A stretch of DNA of 64,000 bases from UBA2219 sp964612075 (GTDB taxonomy: Bacteria > Desulfobacterota > Deferrimicrobia > Deferrimicrobiales > Deferrimicrobiaceae), in NCBI GenBank assembly GCA_964612075.1, contig CAZTFC010000005.1, positions 1 through 64,000 of the forward strand, in the 5' to 3' direction. The translations under genes and the position numbers were made by a program. Below, piece after piece: positions 40,762-49,739 of this stretch. The notes beneath the pieces were generated by a model. That model worked only from the letters and a program-made list of their open reading frames with translations, was not told the DNA's origin and made no database searches. How positions within the stretch are numbered: the first letter of the stretch is position 1; each line of letters opens with the position of its first letter.

Positions 40762-42432
40762 TCAATCCCACTTCAGCACCCCGCCGGTGCTCGCGCTGGT
40801 GGCCATGGCCGCGTACTTCCCCAGGCATCCGCCCGGCTTCGCCTTCGGCGGCATCTTCCAGTTCTTCCGCCGCCGCGCGAGTTCCGCCTTGGAAACCAGC
40901 AGATCGAGCTTCCGCGCGGGGATGTCGAGCCGGATCCGGTCGCCCGGCATGACCAGGCCGATCGGCCCGCCCGCCGCCGCCTCCGGGGAGACGTGGCCGA
41001 TGACGGCCCCGTGCGTCCCGCCGGAGAAGCGCCCGTCGGTGACCATCGCCACCTTGTCGCCCAGCCCCTGGCCCATGATGTACGACGTCGGGGCGAGCAT
41101 CTCCTGCATCCCCGGCCCCCCCTTCGGCCCCTCGTACCGGATGACCACTACATCGCCCGCCTCGACCTTCCCGCCGAGGACCCCTTCGCACGCCTCCTCC
41201 TGCGACTCGAAGATCACCGCGCTCCCCTCGAAGACCAGCATCTTCGGGTCGACGCCCGCCGTCTTGACGATGCCGCCTTCCGGCGCCAGGCTGCCGTAGA
41301 GGACCGAAAGGCCGCCCTGGGCGCTGTAGGGATCGGAAAGCGGCCGGATGACCGCCGGGTCCTTCGACTCCGCATCCTTCACGTTCACCTCGAGCGGCTG
41401 CCCCGTCACGGTGATGCAGCCCGGGTGCATCAGGTCCGGCACCCGGAACAGCGCGTTGAGGATGGCCGGGATCCCGCCGGCCCGGTCCACGTCCTCCATG
41501 TGGTACTGCGAGGACGGCGACACCTTGCAGAGGGTGGGCGTCCGCCGCGAGATGGCGTCGATCCGCGCCAGGTCGAGCGGCACCCCCGCTTCGTGCGCGA
41601 CGGCCAGCGTGTGGAGGATCGTGTTCGTCGACCCGCCCATGGCCATGTCGAGCGCGAGGGCGTTCTCGAACGCATCCAGCGTCGCGATGTCCCGGGGCTT
41701 CAGATCCATCCGCACCAGCTCCATCAGCTGGAAGGCCGCGTCGCGGTAGAGGTCCCGCCGGGCCGGGTCCACGGCCAGGATCGAGCCGCTCCGGGGGAGC
41801 GACATCCCCAGCGCCTCGCACAGGCAGTTCATCGAGTTCGCCGTGAACATGCCGGAGCAGGAGCCGCAGCCCGGGCAGCCGGTGTCCTCGAGTTCCTTCA
41901 GCCCCTCCTCGGAGAGGTTCCCGAGCTTGTACGCCGCCACTCCCTCGAACACCGAGATCAGGTCGACCGCCTTCCCCGCCTTCGTCCGCCCGGCCGCCAT
42001 GGGCCCGCCGGAGACGAAGATCGTGGGGATGTTGCAGCGCATCGCCGCCATCAGCATGCCGGGGATGATCTTGTCGCAGTTGGGGATGCAGATCATCCCG
42101 TCGAAGCAGTGCGCCCTGACCATCGTCTCCACGGAGTCCGCGATGATCTCCCGGGACGGCAGCGAGTAGAGCATGCCCTTGTGCCCCATGGCGATCCCGT
42201 CGTCGACCGCGATGGTGTTGAACTCGAAGGGGACCCCGCCCGCCTCGCGGACGCACTCCTTCACGTACTCGCCCACGCGGTTCAGGTGGACGTGGCCGGG
42301 GACGATCTCCACGAAGGAATTGCACACGGCGATGAACGGCTTCCCCATGTCCTCGTCGGTGAGGCCGCACGCCTTCAGCAGGCTGCGGTGGGGAGCCCGC
42401 TCGAACCCTTTCTTGATGACGTCGGAACGCAT
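40762..42432 (-). CDS. ilvD: Dihydroxy-acid dehydratase
   Basis: IlvD dehydrates dihydroxy acids to the 2-keto acids of valine and isoleucine synthesis, using an iron-sulfur cluster and Mg2+. The 556-residue protein shows FIAVCNSFVEIVPGHVHL, FDGMICIPNCDKIIPGMLM and GCPGCGSCSGMFTANSMNC with the cluster cysteines, and GRFSGGTHGAVIGHVSPEA. The ATG at 42432 follows AAGGAGGG, an excellent ribosome site. The open frame extends to 43161 but that part is a shadow in crcB/DUF190. Other ilv genes are not adjacent. Confidence 0.97.
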   Translation of the reverse strand: MRSDVIKKGFERAPHRSLLKACGLTDEDMGKPFIAVCNSFVEIVPGHVHLNRVGEYVKECVREAGGVPFEFNTIAVDDGIAMGHKGMLYSLPSREIIADSVETMVRAHCFDGMICIPNCDKIIPGMLMAAMRCNIPTIFVSGGPMAAGRTKAGKAVDLISVFEGVAAYKLGNLSEEGLKELEDTGCPGCGSCSGMFTANSMNCLCEALGMSLPRSGSILAVDPARRDLYRDAAFQLMELVRMDLKPRDIATLDAFENALALDMAMGGSTNTILHTLAVAHEAGVPLDLARIDAISRRTPTLCKVSPSSQYHMEDVDRAGGIPAILNALFRVPDLMHPGCITVTGQPLEVNVKDAESKDPAVIRPLSDPYSAQGGLSVLYGSLAPEGGIVKTAGVDPKMLVFEGSAVIFESQEEACEGVLGGKVEAGDVVVIRYEGPKGGPGMQEMLAPTSYIMGQGLGDKVAMVTDGRFSGGTHGAVIGHVSPEAAAGGPIGLVMPGDRIRLDIPARKLDLLVSKAELARRRKNWKMPPKAKPGGCLGKYAAMATSASTGGVLKWD

Positions 42433-42470
42433 GGTGGACCCTCCTTTGCGGGATACCCTTCGATGATACC

Positions 42471-42815
42471 CTAGCGCTCGTGCCTGTGGCTGTACCGGAT
42501 CACGGTGACCTTTTCGAGCGTGATGAGGCCGCCGCACATCATCTCGTCGATCTTCGGCATCACCCGGTCGATCCTCTCCTTGGAATCGACGACCTCCACG
42601 ACGACGGGCAGGTCCCTGGAGAGGCGGAGAAGCTTGTCCGTGTGGTAGACGCTGTGGGCGCCGAACCCGGTGACCCCCCGCAGCACCGTCACCCCGGCGA
42701 AGCCCTCCCGCTTGAACAGCTCCACGAGCGCATCGTACAGCAGGCGGTTCCCGTGCCGGTCCCCTTCGCCGATGAAGATCCGCATCAGCACGTTCCTTCC
42801 CACGAGCCTGGTCAT
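42471..42815 (-). CDS. DUF190 family protein
   Basis: This 114-residue soluble protein belongs to the DUF190 family, ferredoxin-like proteins often encoded next to CrcB. The segment MRIFIGEGDRHGNRLLYDALVE (in part) and GFAGVTVLRGVTGFG are the family core, and DLPVVVEVVDSKERID completes the fold. It starts 12 bp after crcB. The frequent pairing with the fluoride channel suggests a regulatory or ligand-binding role in fluoride handling, but this is unproven. Confidence 0.9.
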   Translation of the reverse strand: MTRLVGRNVLMRIFIGEGDRHGNRLLYDALVELFKREGFAGVTVLRGVTGFGAHSVYHTDKLLRLSRDLPVVVEVVDSKERIDRVMPKIDEMMCGGLITLEKVTVIRYSHRHER

Positions 42816-42827
42816 CTTCCGACCCCC

Positions 42828-43202
42828 TTACAGGCAGCGAGCGGCGCCGATCCCGACGAAAGTGAAAACCAGGCAGACGGCGACGCTGGAAAACACGTTC
42901 ACGGCCGCCTGGAGAAACTGGGCGCTTTCGAGCAGGCGCAGCGTCTCGTAACTGAAGGTGGAGAACGTGGTGAATCCCCCGAGGAAGCCCATCGTCAGCC
43001 CCATCCGGAGCTCCTGGGAGACGACGGGGCTGCGCAGCGAAAACTCCATGACCAGCCCGATGAGGAAAGCGCCCAGCACGTTGACCGCGAAGGTGCCGTA
43101 AGGCATCGCCGTGCCCAGGATCGCGTAGACCCATCCCGAAAGGAAATAACGGGCCAGGCACCCCAGGGCCCCGAACGACGCGATATACAGGACCATCCTC
43201 AT
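42828..43202 (-). CDS. crcB: CrcB/Fluc fluoride channel
   Basis: Fluc exports fluoride through a dual-topology dimer. The 124-residue protein has four membrane helices and the motifs GALGCLARYFLSG, PYGTFAVNVLGAFLIG (with the conserved Asn) and GFLGGFTTFSTFSYE, containing the phenylalanine ladder and central sodium-site glycines. GGAGG lies nine bases upstream of ATG 43202. DUF190 follows. The 60-base leader shows no crcB-motif fluoride riboswitch that I can recognise. Confidence 0.94.
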   Translation of the reverse strand: MRMVLYIASFGALGCLARYFLSGWVYAILGTAMPYGTFAVNVLGAFLIGLVMEFSLRSPVVSQELRMGLTMGFLGGFTTFSTFSYETLRLLESAQFLQAAVNVFSSVAVCLVFTFVGIGAARCL

Positions 43203-43276
43203 CCTTGCCGTCCTCCGAAGCCGGATCGGGCCCGCGACACCGCAGACGCGCGCATAAAAAGACTACCGCCCCGCCG

Positions 43277-44170
43277 TTATCGGGCGGGAGTCCCGGCCCC
43301 CGGCACCCGGATGCGCCCGGAGAGGTCGTCGATGAACTGCTTCGCCGTCCGCCCGCTGCGCGACCCCGTGGAAAGCGCCCAGCGCAGCGCGTCCGCCCGC
43401 AGCGTCTCCGCCTCGACGGGCAGCGCCAGCCGCCGCGCGTACTCCTCGACGATGGCGAGGTAGGTGTCCTGGTCGAACCGGAAGAAGCCGAGCTGCAGGC
43501 CGAACCGGTCGGAGAGCGACAGCTTCTCCGAGACGGCCTCCTCGGGATGGATCTCGTCCTCCGCCCCCAGCTCGACGCGGCGCTCCGGCATCAGGTGGCG
43601 CCGGTTGGAGGTGGCGTAGATGAGGACGTTCTCCGGCCGCTCTTCCACCCCGCCGTCCAGCAGCGTCTTCAGCCCCCGGAAATCCACCTCCTCCTCGTCG
43701 AAGGAGAGGTCGTCGCAGAAGAGGATGAACCGGTACGGCAGCCCCCGGAGCCGCCCGGCGATCCGCGGGAAGGAGAACAGGTCCCACCGGGCAAGCTCGA
43801 CGATCCGCAGCCCCCGCGGGCCGAAGACGTCGAGCAGCCCCTTCACGCAGGAGGACTTCCCCGTTCCGCGCTCCCCCCACAAAAGGACGTGGTTGGCGCC
43901 GGCGCCCGAGACGAACTGCTCCGTGTTGCGGACCAGCTCCCCCTTCGCCGCGTCGATCCCGACCAGCAGGGAAAGGTCGACCCGGTGCGGGTGCGAAACC
44001 GGCGCGATCCGCCCGCCCTCTCCAGCCGCCTCCCACCGGAACGCCAGGTGGTCCCGGAAGACCGTCGGATCGAACGGCTGGACCTCCCGCTTCCCCACGA
44101 GAACCTCCACGCGGTCGAGGATCCGCTCGAGGCGCTTGAGCGCCCCTTCCGGCCAGCTGTCCGGGCTCAT
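43277..44170 (-). CDS. DUF815-family AAA ATPase
   Basis: This 297-residue AAA protein of the DUF815 family has Walker A GERGTGKSSCVKG, Walker B FILFCDDLSFDE, a sensor-like ATSNRRHL and a C-terminal arginine-rich helical part. DUF815 proteins are often listed near other uncharacterised genes, and their clients are unknown. I start at ATG 44170 behind GGGGG, which gives family length; a longer frame to 44314 is not needed. It is separated from crcB by 74 bp and follows the OmpA terminator. Function unknown. Confidence 0.85.
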   Translation of the reverse strand: MSPDSWPEGALKRLERILDRVEVLVGKREVQPFDPTVFRDHLAFRWEAAGEGGRIAPVSHPHRVDLSLLVGIDAAKGELVRNTEQFVSGAGANHVLLWGERGTGKSSCVKGLLDVFGPRGLRIVELARWDLFSFPRIAGRLRGLPYRFILFCDDLSFDEEEVDFRGLKTLLDGGVEERPENVLIYATSNRRHLMPERRVELGAEDEIHPEEAVSEKLSLSDRFGLQLGFFRFDQDTYLAIVEEYARRLALPVEAETLRADALRWALSTGSRSGRTAKQFIDDLSGRIRVPGAGTPAR

Positions 44171-44284
44171 CGGCCCCCGCCCCCGCTTCCCATGCCCGCT
44201 CCCCCCTTCGGTCGAAGAGGATATTCTACTCCCGGAAGCCGGGAAGGGGACCGCCGCAAACCGCGCCTTTGCCCCCGTCCCGCG

Positions 44285-44329
44285 TAAAAACAGGCACGGC
44301 GCTTCCCCGTCCACCGGGAAACGCCGTGC
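44285..44329 (-). terminator. Rho-independent terminator of the OmpA-like operon
   Basis: On the minus strand GGCACGGCG and CGCCGTGCC pair, with TTCCC/GGGAA continuing the stem inside (44292-44329). The stem is followed by TGTTTTTA (44291-44285). It lies about 40 bp after the OmpA-like stop. Confidence 0.88.
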
Positions 44330-44366
44330 CCCCTTCGTTAAAGCCTTGAGCCGTTCCCTGGATCCG

Positions 44367-45347
44367 CTACTTGATCGTGATCATGACCCGGCGGTTCTGG
44401 AACTGGCCCTGCTTCGTCTTGTTGTCGCCGATCGGATCGGCTTCGCCCTTGCCCTCGGAGGTGATCTGGTCGGGCTTTATCTCGACCTCGCCTTCGAGGT
44501 ACTTCTTCACCGAATCCGCTCTCTTCTCGGACAGCTTCTGGTTGTATTTCTCGCCGCCGCGGCTGTCGGTGTAGCCGACGATGTGGATCTTGGCGCCCGG
44601 GTTGTCCTTCAGGAACTGGACGCCCTTCTGCAGCTCCGCCAGGTCCGCCGGCCGGATGTTCCACTTCGCCGTGTCGAAGTTGACGCGCAGCGCCAGCTCC
44701 TTCTTCACGACGGGAGCCGGAGCGACCACGGGGGCGGGCGCGGGGGGCGGAGCCACGACCTTCGGCTCCGCGACCGTCACGGTGGCGGCCTCATAATTGG
44801 TGGAGTACTTGCCGACGCAGCTCATCTGGTAGTCCGTCGTTTCCTTGGGGCACACTTCCCTCAAGCCGGACATGGGGAGGACTTCCGCCCCCTTGGCCTT
44901 CTCGTTCGGGCCCATCACGATCTTCTCGACGTTTTCCCCGCTCCACTTCAGCATGGCGCATTTCCCGGGGGCGATCGTGTCCGGCTCCGCGACGAGGCCG
45001 CAGGTCGGGATCTTCTTCTTGTCTTCGCAGACCTGGAGCGCCTTGAACAGGGCGTCGACGGACTGCTGGGCCTTCAGCCCCTCACCCTTGGGCTTCGCGC
45101 CCGCATCGCACTTCTCCCAGGACTGGGTGCACTCGAGGCGGGCCGAATCGAAGTCCGCCTTGGCCACGGCGTATTCCTTGGGAGCGCATTCCTTCGCGCC
45201 CTTGGCTTCCGCCATCTCGAGCATTCCGGCGATGTTGTCGAGCCGGTCTTTCTCCGCGCTGGTGAGCTGCCGCATCTGGCCGCAGCCGGCCACCAGGAAA
45301 GCCGCAACAAGGACCGTAAGGAAAAGTATCAGGTTCCGGTTCCTCAT
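44367..45347 (-). CDS. OmpA-family lipoprotein with Ig-like domain
   Basis: This 326-residue outer-membrane lipoprotein has signal with lipobox LVAGC. An N-terminal helical region (SAEKDRLDNIAGMLEMAEA) resembles DUF4398-type lipoproteins. The middle segment (EPDTIAPGKCAMLKW to TTDYQMSC) looks like a short bacterial Ig-like module. A proline-rich linker leads to an OmpA peptidoglycan-binding domain (RVNFDTAKWNIRPADLAE, IVGYTDSRGGEKYNQKLSEKRADSVKKYL). The mature part has about eight cysteines besides the lipid one, which suggests disulfides. The start overlaps the stop of a small lipoprotein gene (ATGA). A strong terminator follows. Confidence 0.88.
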   Translation of the reverse strand: MRNRNLILFLTVLVAAFLVAGCGQMRQLTSAEKDRLDNIAGMLEMAEAKGAKECAPKEYAVAKADFDSARLECTQSWEKCDAGAKPKGEGLKAQQSVDALFKALQVCEDKKKIPTCGLVAEPDTIAPGKCAMLKWSGENVEKIVMGPNEKAKGAEVLPMSGLREVCPKETTDYQMSCVGKYSTNYEAATVTVAEPKVVAPPPAPAPVVAPAPVVKKELALRVNFDTAKWNIRPADLAELQKGVQFLKDNPGAKIHIVGYTDSRGGEKYNQKLSEKRADSVKKYLEGEVEIKPDQITSEGKGEADPIGDNKTKQGQFQNRRVMITIK

Positions 45348-45634
45348 TTCGCACCTCCCTTGGTCGACTGCAGAGCCTTCGCGGAGTAATCAAGCGACTT
45401 GTTCAGGAAAAGGTCGACATCCGCGCGAGGGCTGCCCTCTTCCGCTTCCATGACGGCCTTCTTGAGGTATTCTTCCGCCGCGGCCATTTCATGCGGGGCG
45501 GTCCACTTGGCTCCCGCCTTGTCCGCTGCCTGCAACTGCTGCCGGGCGCTCTGGATCGCGTTGGCTGTCGCACAACCGGCAAACAGGGCGCCGCACAATA
45601 CGATGGCGCACAACAGAATCCACGGTCGTTTCAT
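45344..45634 (-). CDS. Small DUF4398-like lipoprotein
   Basis: This 96-residue lipoprotein has signal (WILLCAIVLCGALFAGC) with lipobox FAGC. The mature part is a single long helical region rich in Ala, Glu and Lys (AIQSARQQLQAADKAGAKW, HEMAAAEEYLKKAVMEAEEG), typical of DUF4398 proteins that partner OmpA-like proteins. The ATG at 45634 follows GGAGGGG; an upstream start (MPRF) is rejected. It overlaps the OmpA-like gene (ATGA), so the two probably work together at the outer membrane. Confidence 0.85.
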   Translation of the reverse strand: MKRPWILLCAIVLCGALFAGCATANAIQSARQQLQAADKAGAKWTAPHEMAAAEEYLKKAVMEAEEGSPRADVDLFLNKSLDYSAKALQSTKGGAK

Positions 45635-45915
45635 TCGAGCCCCTCCGTCTCCGAAATAATTTACGTCCGTGAAACGCGGCACGGCCTCCGAGCGATTTTC
45701 ACCCCCCCTCCCTTTTTATTTTTTTCGGGTCCGATCGATCTGCAACGGGCGCAAGAAATGCCGATCTCAAGACCAATCATACAAAGGGCGATTACGGACT
45801 ACAAGTGTGGAAATTATCGCCGAAGCCGGGAAAGATCAAGGGGTCTTTGCGCAGGGAATTCCTTTCGGATCAGGATAATATGTAGTACATACCCGATGCG
45901 CGAGGCAACGGTCCC
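45635..45915. other. 281-bp divergent intergenic region, nothing clear
   Basis: This AT-richer stretch separates the OmpA-like operon from the AsmA-like gene. I see AT-rich runs and a GATAATATG stretch near 45875, but no convincing -35/-10 pair, RNA gene or repeat. Confidence 0.6.
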
Positions 45916-47370
45916 GTGAAAAAGACCCTCATCGCCTTCCTCGTGCTGTCCGGAGCGATCCTCCTGGCCGGGATCGCGGCCGTGCTTTTCTTCGACGTGA
46001 ACGCCCACAAGCCCCGGATCGAAAGCGCGGTGTCCGACGCACTGGGGATGGAATTCCGCATCCGGGGGAAGATGGGGCTGCGCCTCCTTCCCCCCGCCGG
46101 CGTCTCCCTGTCCGACGTGCATCTCCGGAACCGCGGCACCGATCTCGCGACGGCCGGGTCCGTCCGGGTGGGGGTGGAGCTGCTTCCCCTGTTCCGCGGA
46201 CAGCTGACGATAACGAGTCTCATCCTCATCGACACGACGGTCCGGATCGAGAAGGGCGCGGACGGGAAATTCAACTTCGAAACGCCGCCCCGCGCGGCGA
46301 AGGCGCCCCCGCCGGGAGAAAGGGGAAAGGTTCCGGGGAGCTCCCTGGCCGTGGCGAACGCCGCCCTGAAAGGCGGCGCGCTCGTCTACCTGGACCGCGC
46401 GACGGGCGCGAAGACGGAGGTTTCCGGGATCGAGGCCGCCCTGAAGGAGCTGTCCTTCACGACGTCCCCCGGCGCGCCGTCGACCGCGGGGATCCGCTTC
46501 TCCGGGACGCTGCGGGCGAAGGAGCTGAAGACGGCGGAAACGGGCGCGCGGGAGCTTGAGGCGAAGGCGACCGCCTCCGGCGGGATCCTCGACATCCGTC
46601 CCCTCACCCTGGAGATGTTCGGCGGGAAGGGCGAGGGAGGGGTCCGCGCCGACCTGTCGAAGGGGGAGCCGCTCCTGCGGGCCGACTTCACGCTCGCGGG
46701 GTTCCGCGCGGAGGAGTTCCTGGCGACCGTCGGGGGGAAACGCGTGTTGAGCGGACCGTTGACCCTTTCCCTGGACCTCGTCTGCAGGGGAAGCGATGCA
46801 AAGCGGATGATACGGACGTTGAACGGGACGGCTTCCCTGCACGGGAGCGGGCTGACCGTCCACGGGACGGACATCGACGGCGCACTGTCGACCGTGGCCG
46901 CCGCGCAGAGGCTGAACCTGGCGGAGGTCGGCGCCTTCCTGCTCGCCGCCCCGCTCGGGAGGGCCGCCTCGAAGGGATACCGGTTCGGGGGGATCCGCGG
47001 GGACGCCGGGCGGGCGAAGGACACCGCGGTGACCAAGCTGGTCTCCGACTGGACGGTGCGCGACGGGGTCGCCCAGGCGCGGGACGTGGCGCTGGCGACG
47101 CGGAAAAACCGGATCGCCCTGCAAGGGCGGCTGGACATGCCGAACGAGCGGTTCGCCGGCGTCACCGTGGCGGTGCTGGATCCCGCGGGGTGCGCGCGGA
47201 TCCGGCAGAAGATCGACGGCCCGTTCCGCGACCCGCGGATGGACAAGGCCGGCGCCCTGGAGTCGGCGGTCGTCGGAACGGTCCTCGACCTGCTCTCGCC
47301 GGCGAGGAAGCTGATCGGGGCGCCGGCGTGCGAACCGTTCTACTCGGGGTCCGTTCCGCACCCCGGCTGA
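45916..47370 (+). CDS. AsmA-like envelope protein
   Basis: This 484-residue protein is anchored by one N-terminal helix (LIAFLVLSGAILLAGIAAVLFF in shape, residues 4-26) with the rest in the periplasm. The segment DVNAHKPRIESAVSDALGMEF and the following GKMGLRLLPPAGVSLSDVHL are the AsmA family start. Many amphipathic beta strands and a repeat-like TASLHGSGLTVHGTDIDG continue to the end. AsmA-like proteins move lipid between membranes or affect outer-membrane biogenesis. The start is a GTG at 45916. A shadow frame runs opposite; only the plus-strand frame has a membrane anchor. Confidence 0.85.
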   Translation: MKKTLIAFLVLSGAILLAGIAAVLFFDVNAHKPRIESAVSDALGMEFRIRGKMGLRLLPPAGVSLSDVHLRNRGTDLATAGSVRVGVELLPLFRGQLTITSLILIDTTVRIEKGADGKFNFETPPRAAKAPPPGERGKVPGSSLAVANAALKGGALVYLDRATGAKTEVSGIEAALKELSFTTSPGAPSTAGIRFSGTLRAKELKTAETGARELEAKATASGGILDIRPLTLEMFGGKGEGGVRADLSKGEPLLRADFTLAGFRAEEFLATVGGKRVLSGPLTLSLDLVCRGSDAKRMIRTLNGTASLHGSGLTVHGTDIDGALSTVAAAQRLNLAEVGAFLLAAPLGRAASKGYRFGGIRGDAGRAKDTAVTKLVSDWTVRDGVAQARDVALATRKNRIALQGRLDMPNERFAGVTVAVLDPAGCARIRQKIDGPFRDPRMDKAGALESAVVGTVLDLLSPARKLIGAPACEPFYSGSVPHPG

Positions 47371-47378
47371 ACGCGCCG

Positions 47379-47840
47379 CTACCGCTGCCGCTTTCTGGCC
47401 TCCACCCTCCGCCGCGCCTCGAGGTTCCTGCGCCGGTCGTCTTCGTTCTCGAGGATCAGCGGCGGGACCTCGACGGGGCGCCCGCTTTCGTCGAGCGCCA
47501 CCATGACGAAGTACGACGTGTTCGTGTGGGTCTTCTTCCCCGTGCGCAGGTCCTCGGCCTCGACCCGCACCCCCACTTCCATGGAGGTGCGCCCCACGTA
47601 GTTCAGGGAAGCGTAGAGGGTCACGAGGTTCCCGACGAAGACGGGGGCGTGGAACTCGAAGCGGTCCACGGTCGCCGTGACGCAATTGCGCCCCGAGTGG
47701 CGGATCGCCACCACGCCGGATGCCGAGTCGGCCAGCTTCATGATGTTCCCGCCGTGCACGTTGCCGGCGGCGTTGGCGTCCAGCGGCGTCATCATCTGGG
47801 CCATCACGAGGCGGGACGCGGAAACGGGCTTGCCTTCCAT
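47379..47840 (-). CDS. Acyl-CoA thioesterase, hotdog fold (YciA-like)
   Basis: This 153-residue cytosolic enzyme hydrolyses acyl-CoA thioesters. The segment MTPLDANAAGNVHGGNIMKL has the conserved Asn/Gly/His region, followed by ADSASGVVAIRHSG and RFEFHAPVFVGNLVTLYASL with the strand pattern of BACH/YciA-type thioesterases. The C-terminal end is a basic helix (NEDDRRRNLEARRRVEARK). The ATG at 47840 is placed by the family N-terminus; AGGGAG lies ten bases upstream. It is convergent with the AsmA-like gene, eight bases away. Chain-length preference unknown. Confidence 0.88.
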   Translation of the reverse strand: MEGKPVSASRLVMAQMMTPLDANAAGNVHGGNIMKLADSASGVVAIRHSGRNCVTATVDRFEFHAPVFVGNLVTLYASLNYVGRTSMEVGVRVEAEDLRTGKKTHTNTSYFVMVALDESGRPVEVPPLILENEDDRRRNLEARRRVEARKRQR

Positions 47841-47932
47841 CGGGATCGGGCTCCCTTCCTTATCAATATTTACGATCGGAAGGTCCGGCGATGCCAGACC
47901 CTTTTCCCGGACCCTCCCGTCTGTCGCGTTTT

Positions 47933-49024
47933 TCAAGGAAGCGGCCTGCCCTGCACCCCGGACCGCCGCTCGAGGTACGGGGCGAGCGCCCGGCCCCGGG
48001 GGAACAGCTTCCGGGTTTCTTCGAGGACGGAATCCGCCTCGGAGAAGCGGGACTGCCGGTCGAGCAGCTCGGCGAGGAACACCATCCCCTTTTCCTGCGC
48101 CTCCGGGGGATTTCCCCGGGCGAGGCAGGCGCGCTGGGCGGTTTCCGCCTCCTCGAGTCGCCCGCGGTCCGCGAAAGACCGGGCCTCTTCGCACGGAGAG
48201 GAAACGCCCTCCGGGGCGGCCGAGGCGATCGACTTCGACATGGCCCGTTCCGCCTTCCCCGTCTCCGCGACGGGATCCGGCAGCCCCGCCGGCGCGGCGG
48301 CAAGGCGGTCGCTTTTCCTTTCTTTTTCGTAAAGGGACGCCTGTTCCTGCGACCCCTTCATCCCGGCGTCCATCGCGGCGGGGGCGGCGGCGGGCGGGCC
48401 GGCGGCGGGCGGGGCGGCGACCGGCGGGGCGGACTCGCGGGGGGCGGCGGCGACTCCGGCGGCCCTCCCCGCGTCCGCGGCGTCACGGCGCGGCGCCCGG
48501 GAGGCGGAGGGCCGGATCTCCGGCGGGGCCTCCGGCCGGCTCTCCCGCGAGGATGTCTCCGAGGGTGTCTCCTGCGGCCGCTTCGCCGCCTCGTCCTGCG
48601 CGGCCCCGGAAGATTCCTGCACCGCCGTGGGAGGGGCGGTGGGCGCGGACGTCCTCGATAACGGATCGATCCCCGTCTGGCGGACGACCACGAAAAGCAG
48701 GGCGGCCGCGGCGACGACGGGGATGAAATAGGGCAGCCGCCTCCTCGCCCAGCCGCGCTCCGGCCGCCGCGCCTTCTCCGGGGCGGGCTCCCCTTCCGCC
48801 CGCTCTTTTTCCACGCGCTCCATCACCCGGCGGTTGAACCGCTCCCAGTACTCCGGCCCCGGGTCCGGGACGCCGACGCCCGCGTCGATCTCCGCCAGCC
48901 GCGCGAGGGCGGCGGAGCATTCGCCGCAGCCGCGGAGATGCTCTTCCACCCGCGCGCGGTCGGCGGGCGCAAGCTCCCCGTCGTGGAAGGCGGACAGCAG
49001 TTCGCGCGTCTTCCCGCAATCCAT
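47933..49024 (-). CDS. Zinc-finger anti-sigma factor with TPR-like tail
   Basis: The 363-residue protein starts with a zinc-binding anti-sigma domain (CGKTRELLSAFHDGELAPAD, then HLRGCGEC; His plus two Cys). A membrane helix follows (YFIPVVAAAALLFVVV) and then a long Pro/Ala/Glu-rich periplasmic linker. The end has TPR-like helices (ARSFADRGRLEEAETAQR, DRQSRFSEADSVLEETR). It should bind and inhibit the sigma factor encoded upstream, with release triggered across the membrane. I choose ATG 49024 with AGGAGG six bases upstream; GTG 49027 adds one residue. It overlaps the sigma gene stop. Confidence 0.85.
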   Translation of the reverse strand: MDCGKTRELLSAFHDGELAPADRARVEEHLRGCGECSAALARLAEIDAGVGVPDPGPEYWERFNRRVMERVEKERAEGEPAPEKARRPERGWARRRLPYFIPVVAAAALLFVVVRQTGIDPLSRTSAPTAPPTAVQESSGAAQDEAAKRPQETPSETSSRESRPEAPPEIRPSASRAPRRDAADAGRAAGVAAAPRESAPPVAAPPAAGPPAAAPAAMDAGMKGSQEQASLYEKERKSDRLAAAPAGLPDPVAETGKAERAMSKSIASAAPEGVSSPCEEARSFADRGRLEEAETAQRACLARGNPPEAQEKGMVFLAELLDRQSRFSEADSVLEETRKLFPRGRALAPYLERRSGVQGRPLP

Positions 49025-49596
49025 CACGAGCCTCCTCCCGTCCCCGACCCCAGCAGGGCGGCCAGCCGCTCCCGGGCGCGGGAGAGGCGGGACATCACCG
49101 TTCCGGCAGGGACCCCGACGGCTTCCGCGATCTCCGCGTAGGAAAGCCCCTCCACCGCGCGGAGCACCAGCACGGCGCGCAGATCCGCGGGAAGCCCCGC
49201 CATCGCGCCCGCCACGCGCTCCGTTTCCTGTTTCCGCTCCGCCGCCGCCTCGGGGCCCGGCGACGGGTCCGGGGCTTCCGGCGCCTCGCTCTCCGGGACC
49301 CGGGGCACCCCCGAGTCCGCGTCGCGCCGAAGGGAAAGCCCCGTGTTCCAGGCGATCTTCCGCAGCCAGGGGCCGAAGGGCCTCGCCGGGTCGTAGGAGG
49401 AGAGCGACCGGAAAAGCCGCACGAACGTCTCCTGGGCGGCGTCGTCGGCGTCGGCCGCGTTCCCGGTCGCCGACCAGCAGAGGCGGTACACCGCCTGCCG
49501 GTGACGCGTCACCAGCGCCTCGAACGCGGCGAGGTCCCCCTTCGCCGCCCGTTCGGCCAGCCGGCCGTCCTGTTCTTCCGCCCGGTCCGTCGCCAT
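49024..49596 (-). CDS. ECF-type RNA polymerase sigma factor
   Basis: This 190-residue sigma factor has region 2 (GDLAAFEALVTRHRQAVYRL, DADDAAQETFVRLFRSL) and region 4 (GLSYAEIAEAVGVPAGTVMSRLSRARERL). The acidic Pro-rich linker between them (VPESEAPEAPDPSPGPEAA) is longer than usual. The ATG at 49596 gives family length; upstream frame to 49740 is rejected. It is co-transcribed with the zinc-finger anti-sigma factor and divergent from a VWA-domain protein, its likely target. Autoregulation is expected from the layout but not shown. Confidence 0.92.
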   Translation of the reverse strand: MATDRAEEQDGRLAERAAKGDLAAFEALVTRHRQAVYRLCWSATGNAADADDAAQETFVRLFRSLSSYDPARPFGPWLRKIAWNTGLSLRRDADSGVPRVPESEAPEAPDPSPGPEAAAERKQETERVAGAMAGLPADLRAVLVLRAVEGLSYAEIAEAVGVPAGTVMSRLSRARERLAALLGSGTGGGS

Positions 49597-49739
49597 CCCA
49601 TACCCTCTATACCACACGATCCGGGGAATTATTCCACGCGAGGGAAACCCCCGGCCGCCCGGCCGGGAATAAAAAGCGGGGCAGGTGGGTATATCGGGCA
49701 GGAAACGGGAACCATACCCCGCAAGAAACGGAGGACCCA

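Noticed and set aside
43203..43262. Fluoride riboswitch before crcB
   Set aside because: No conserved motif of the fluoride aptamer is recognisable by eye.
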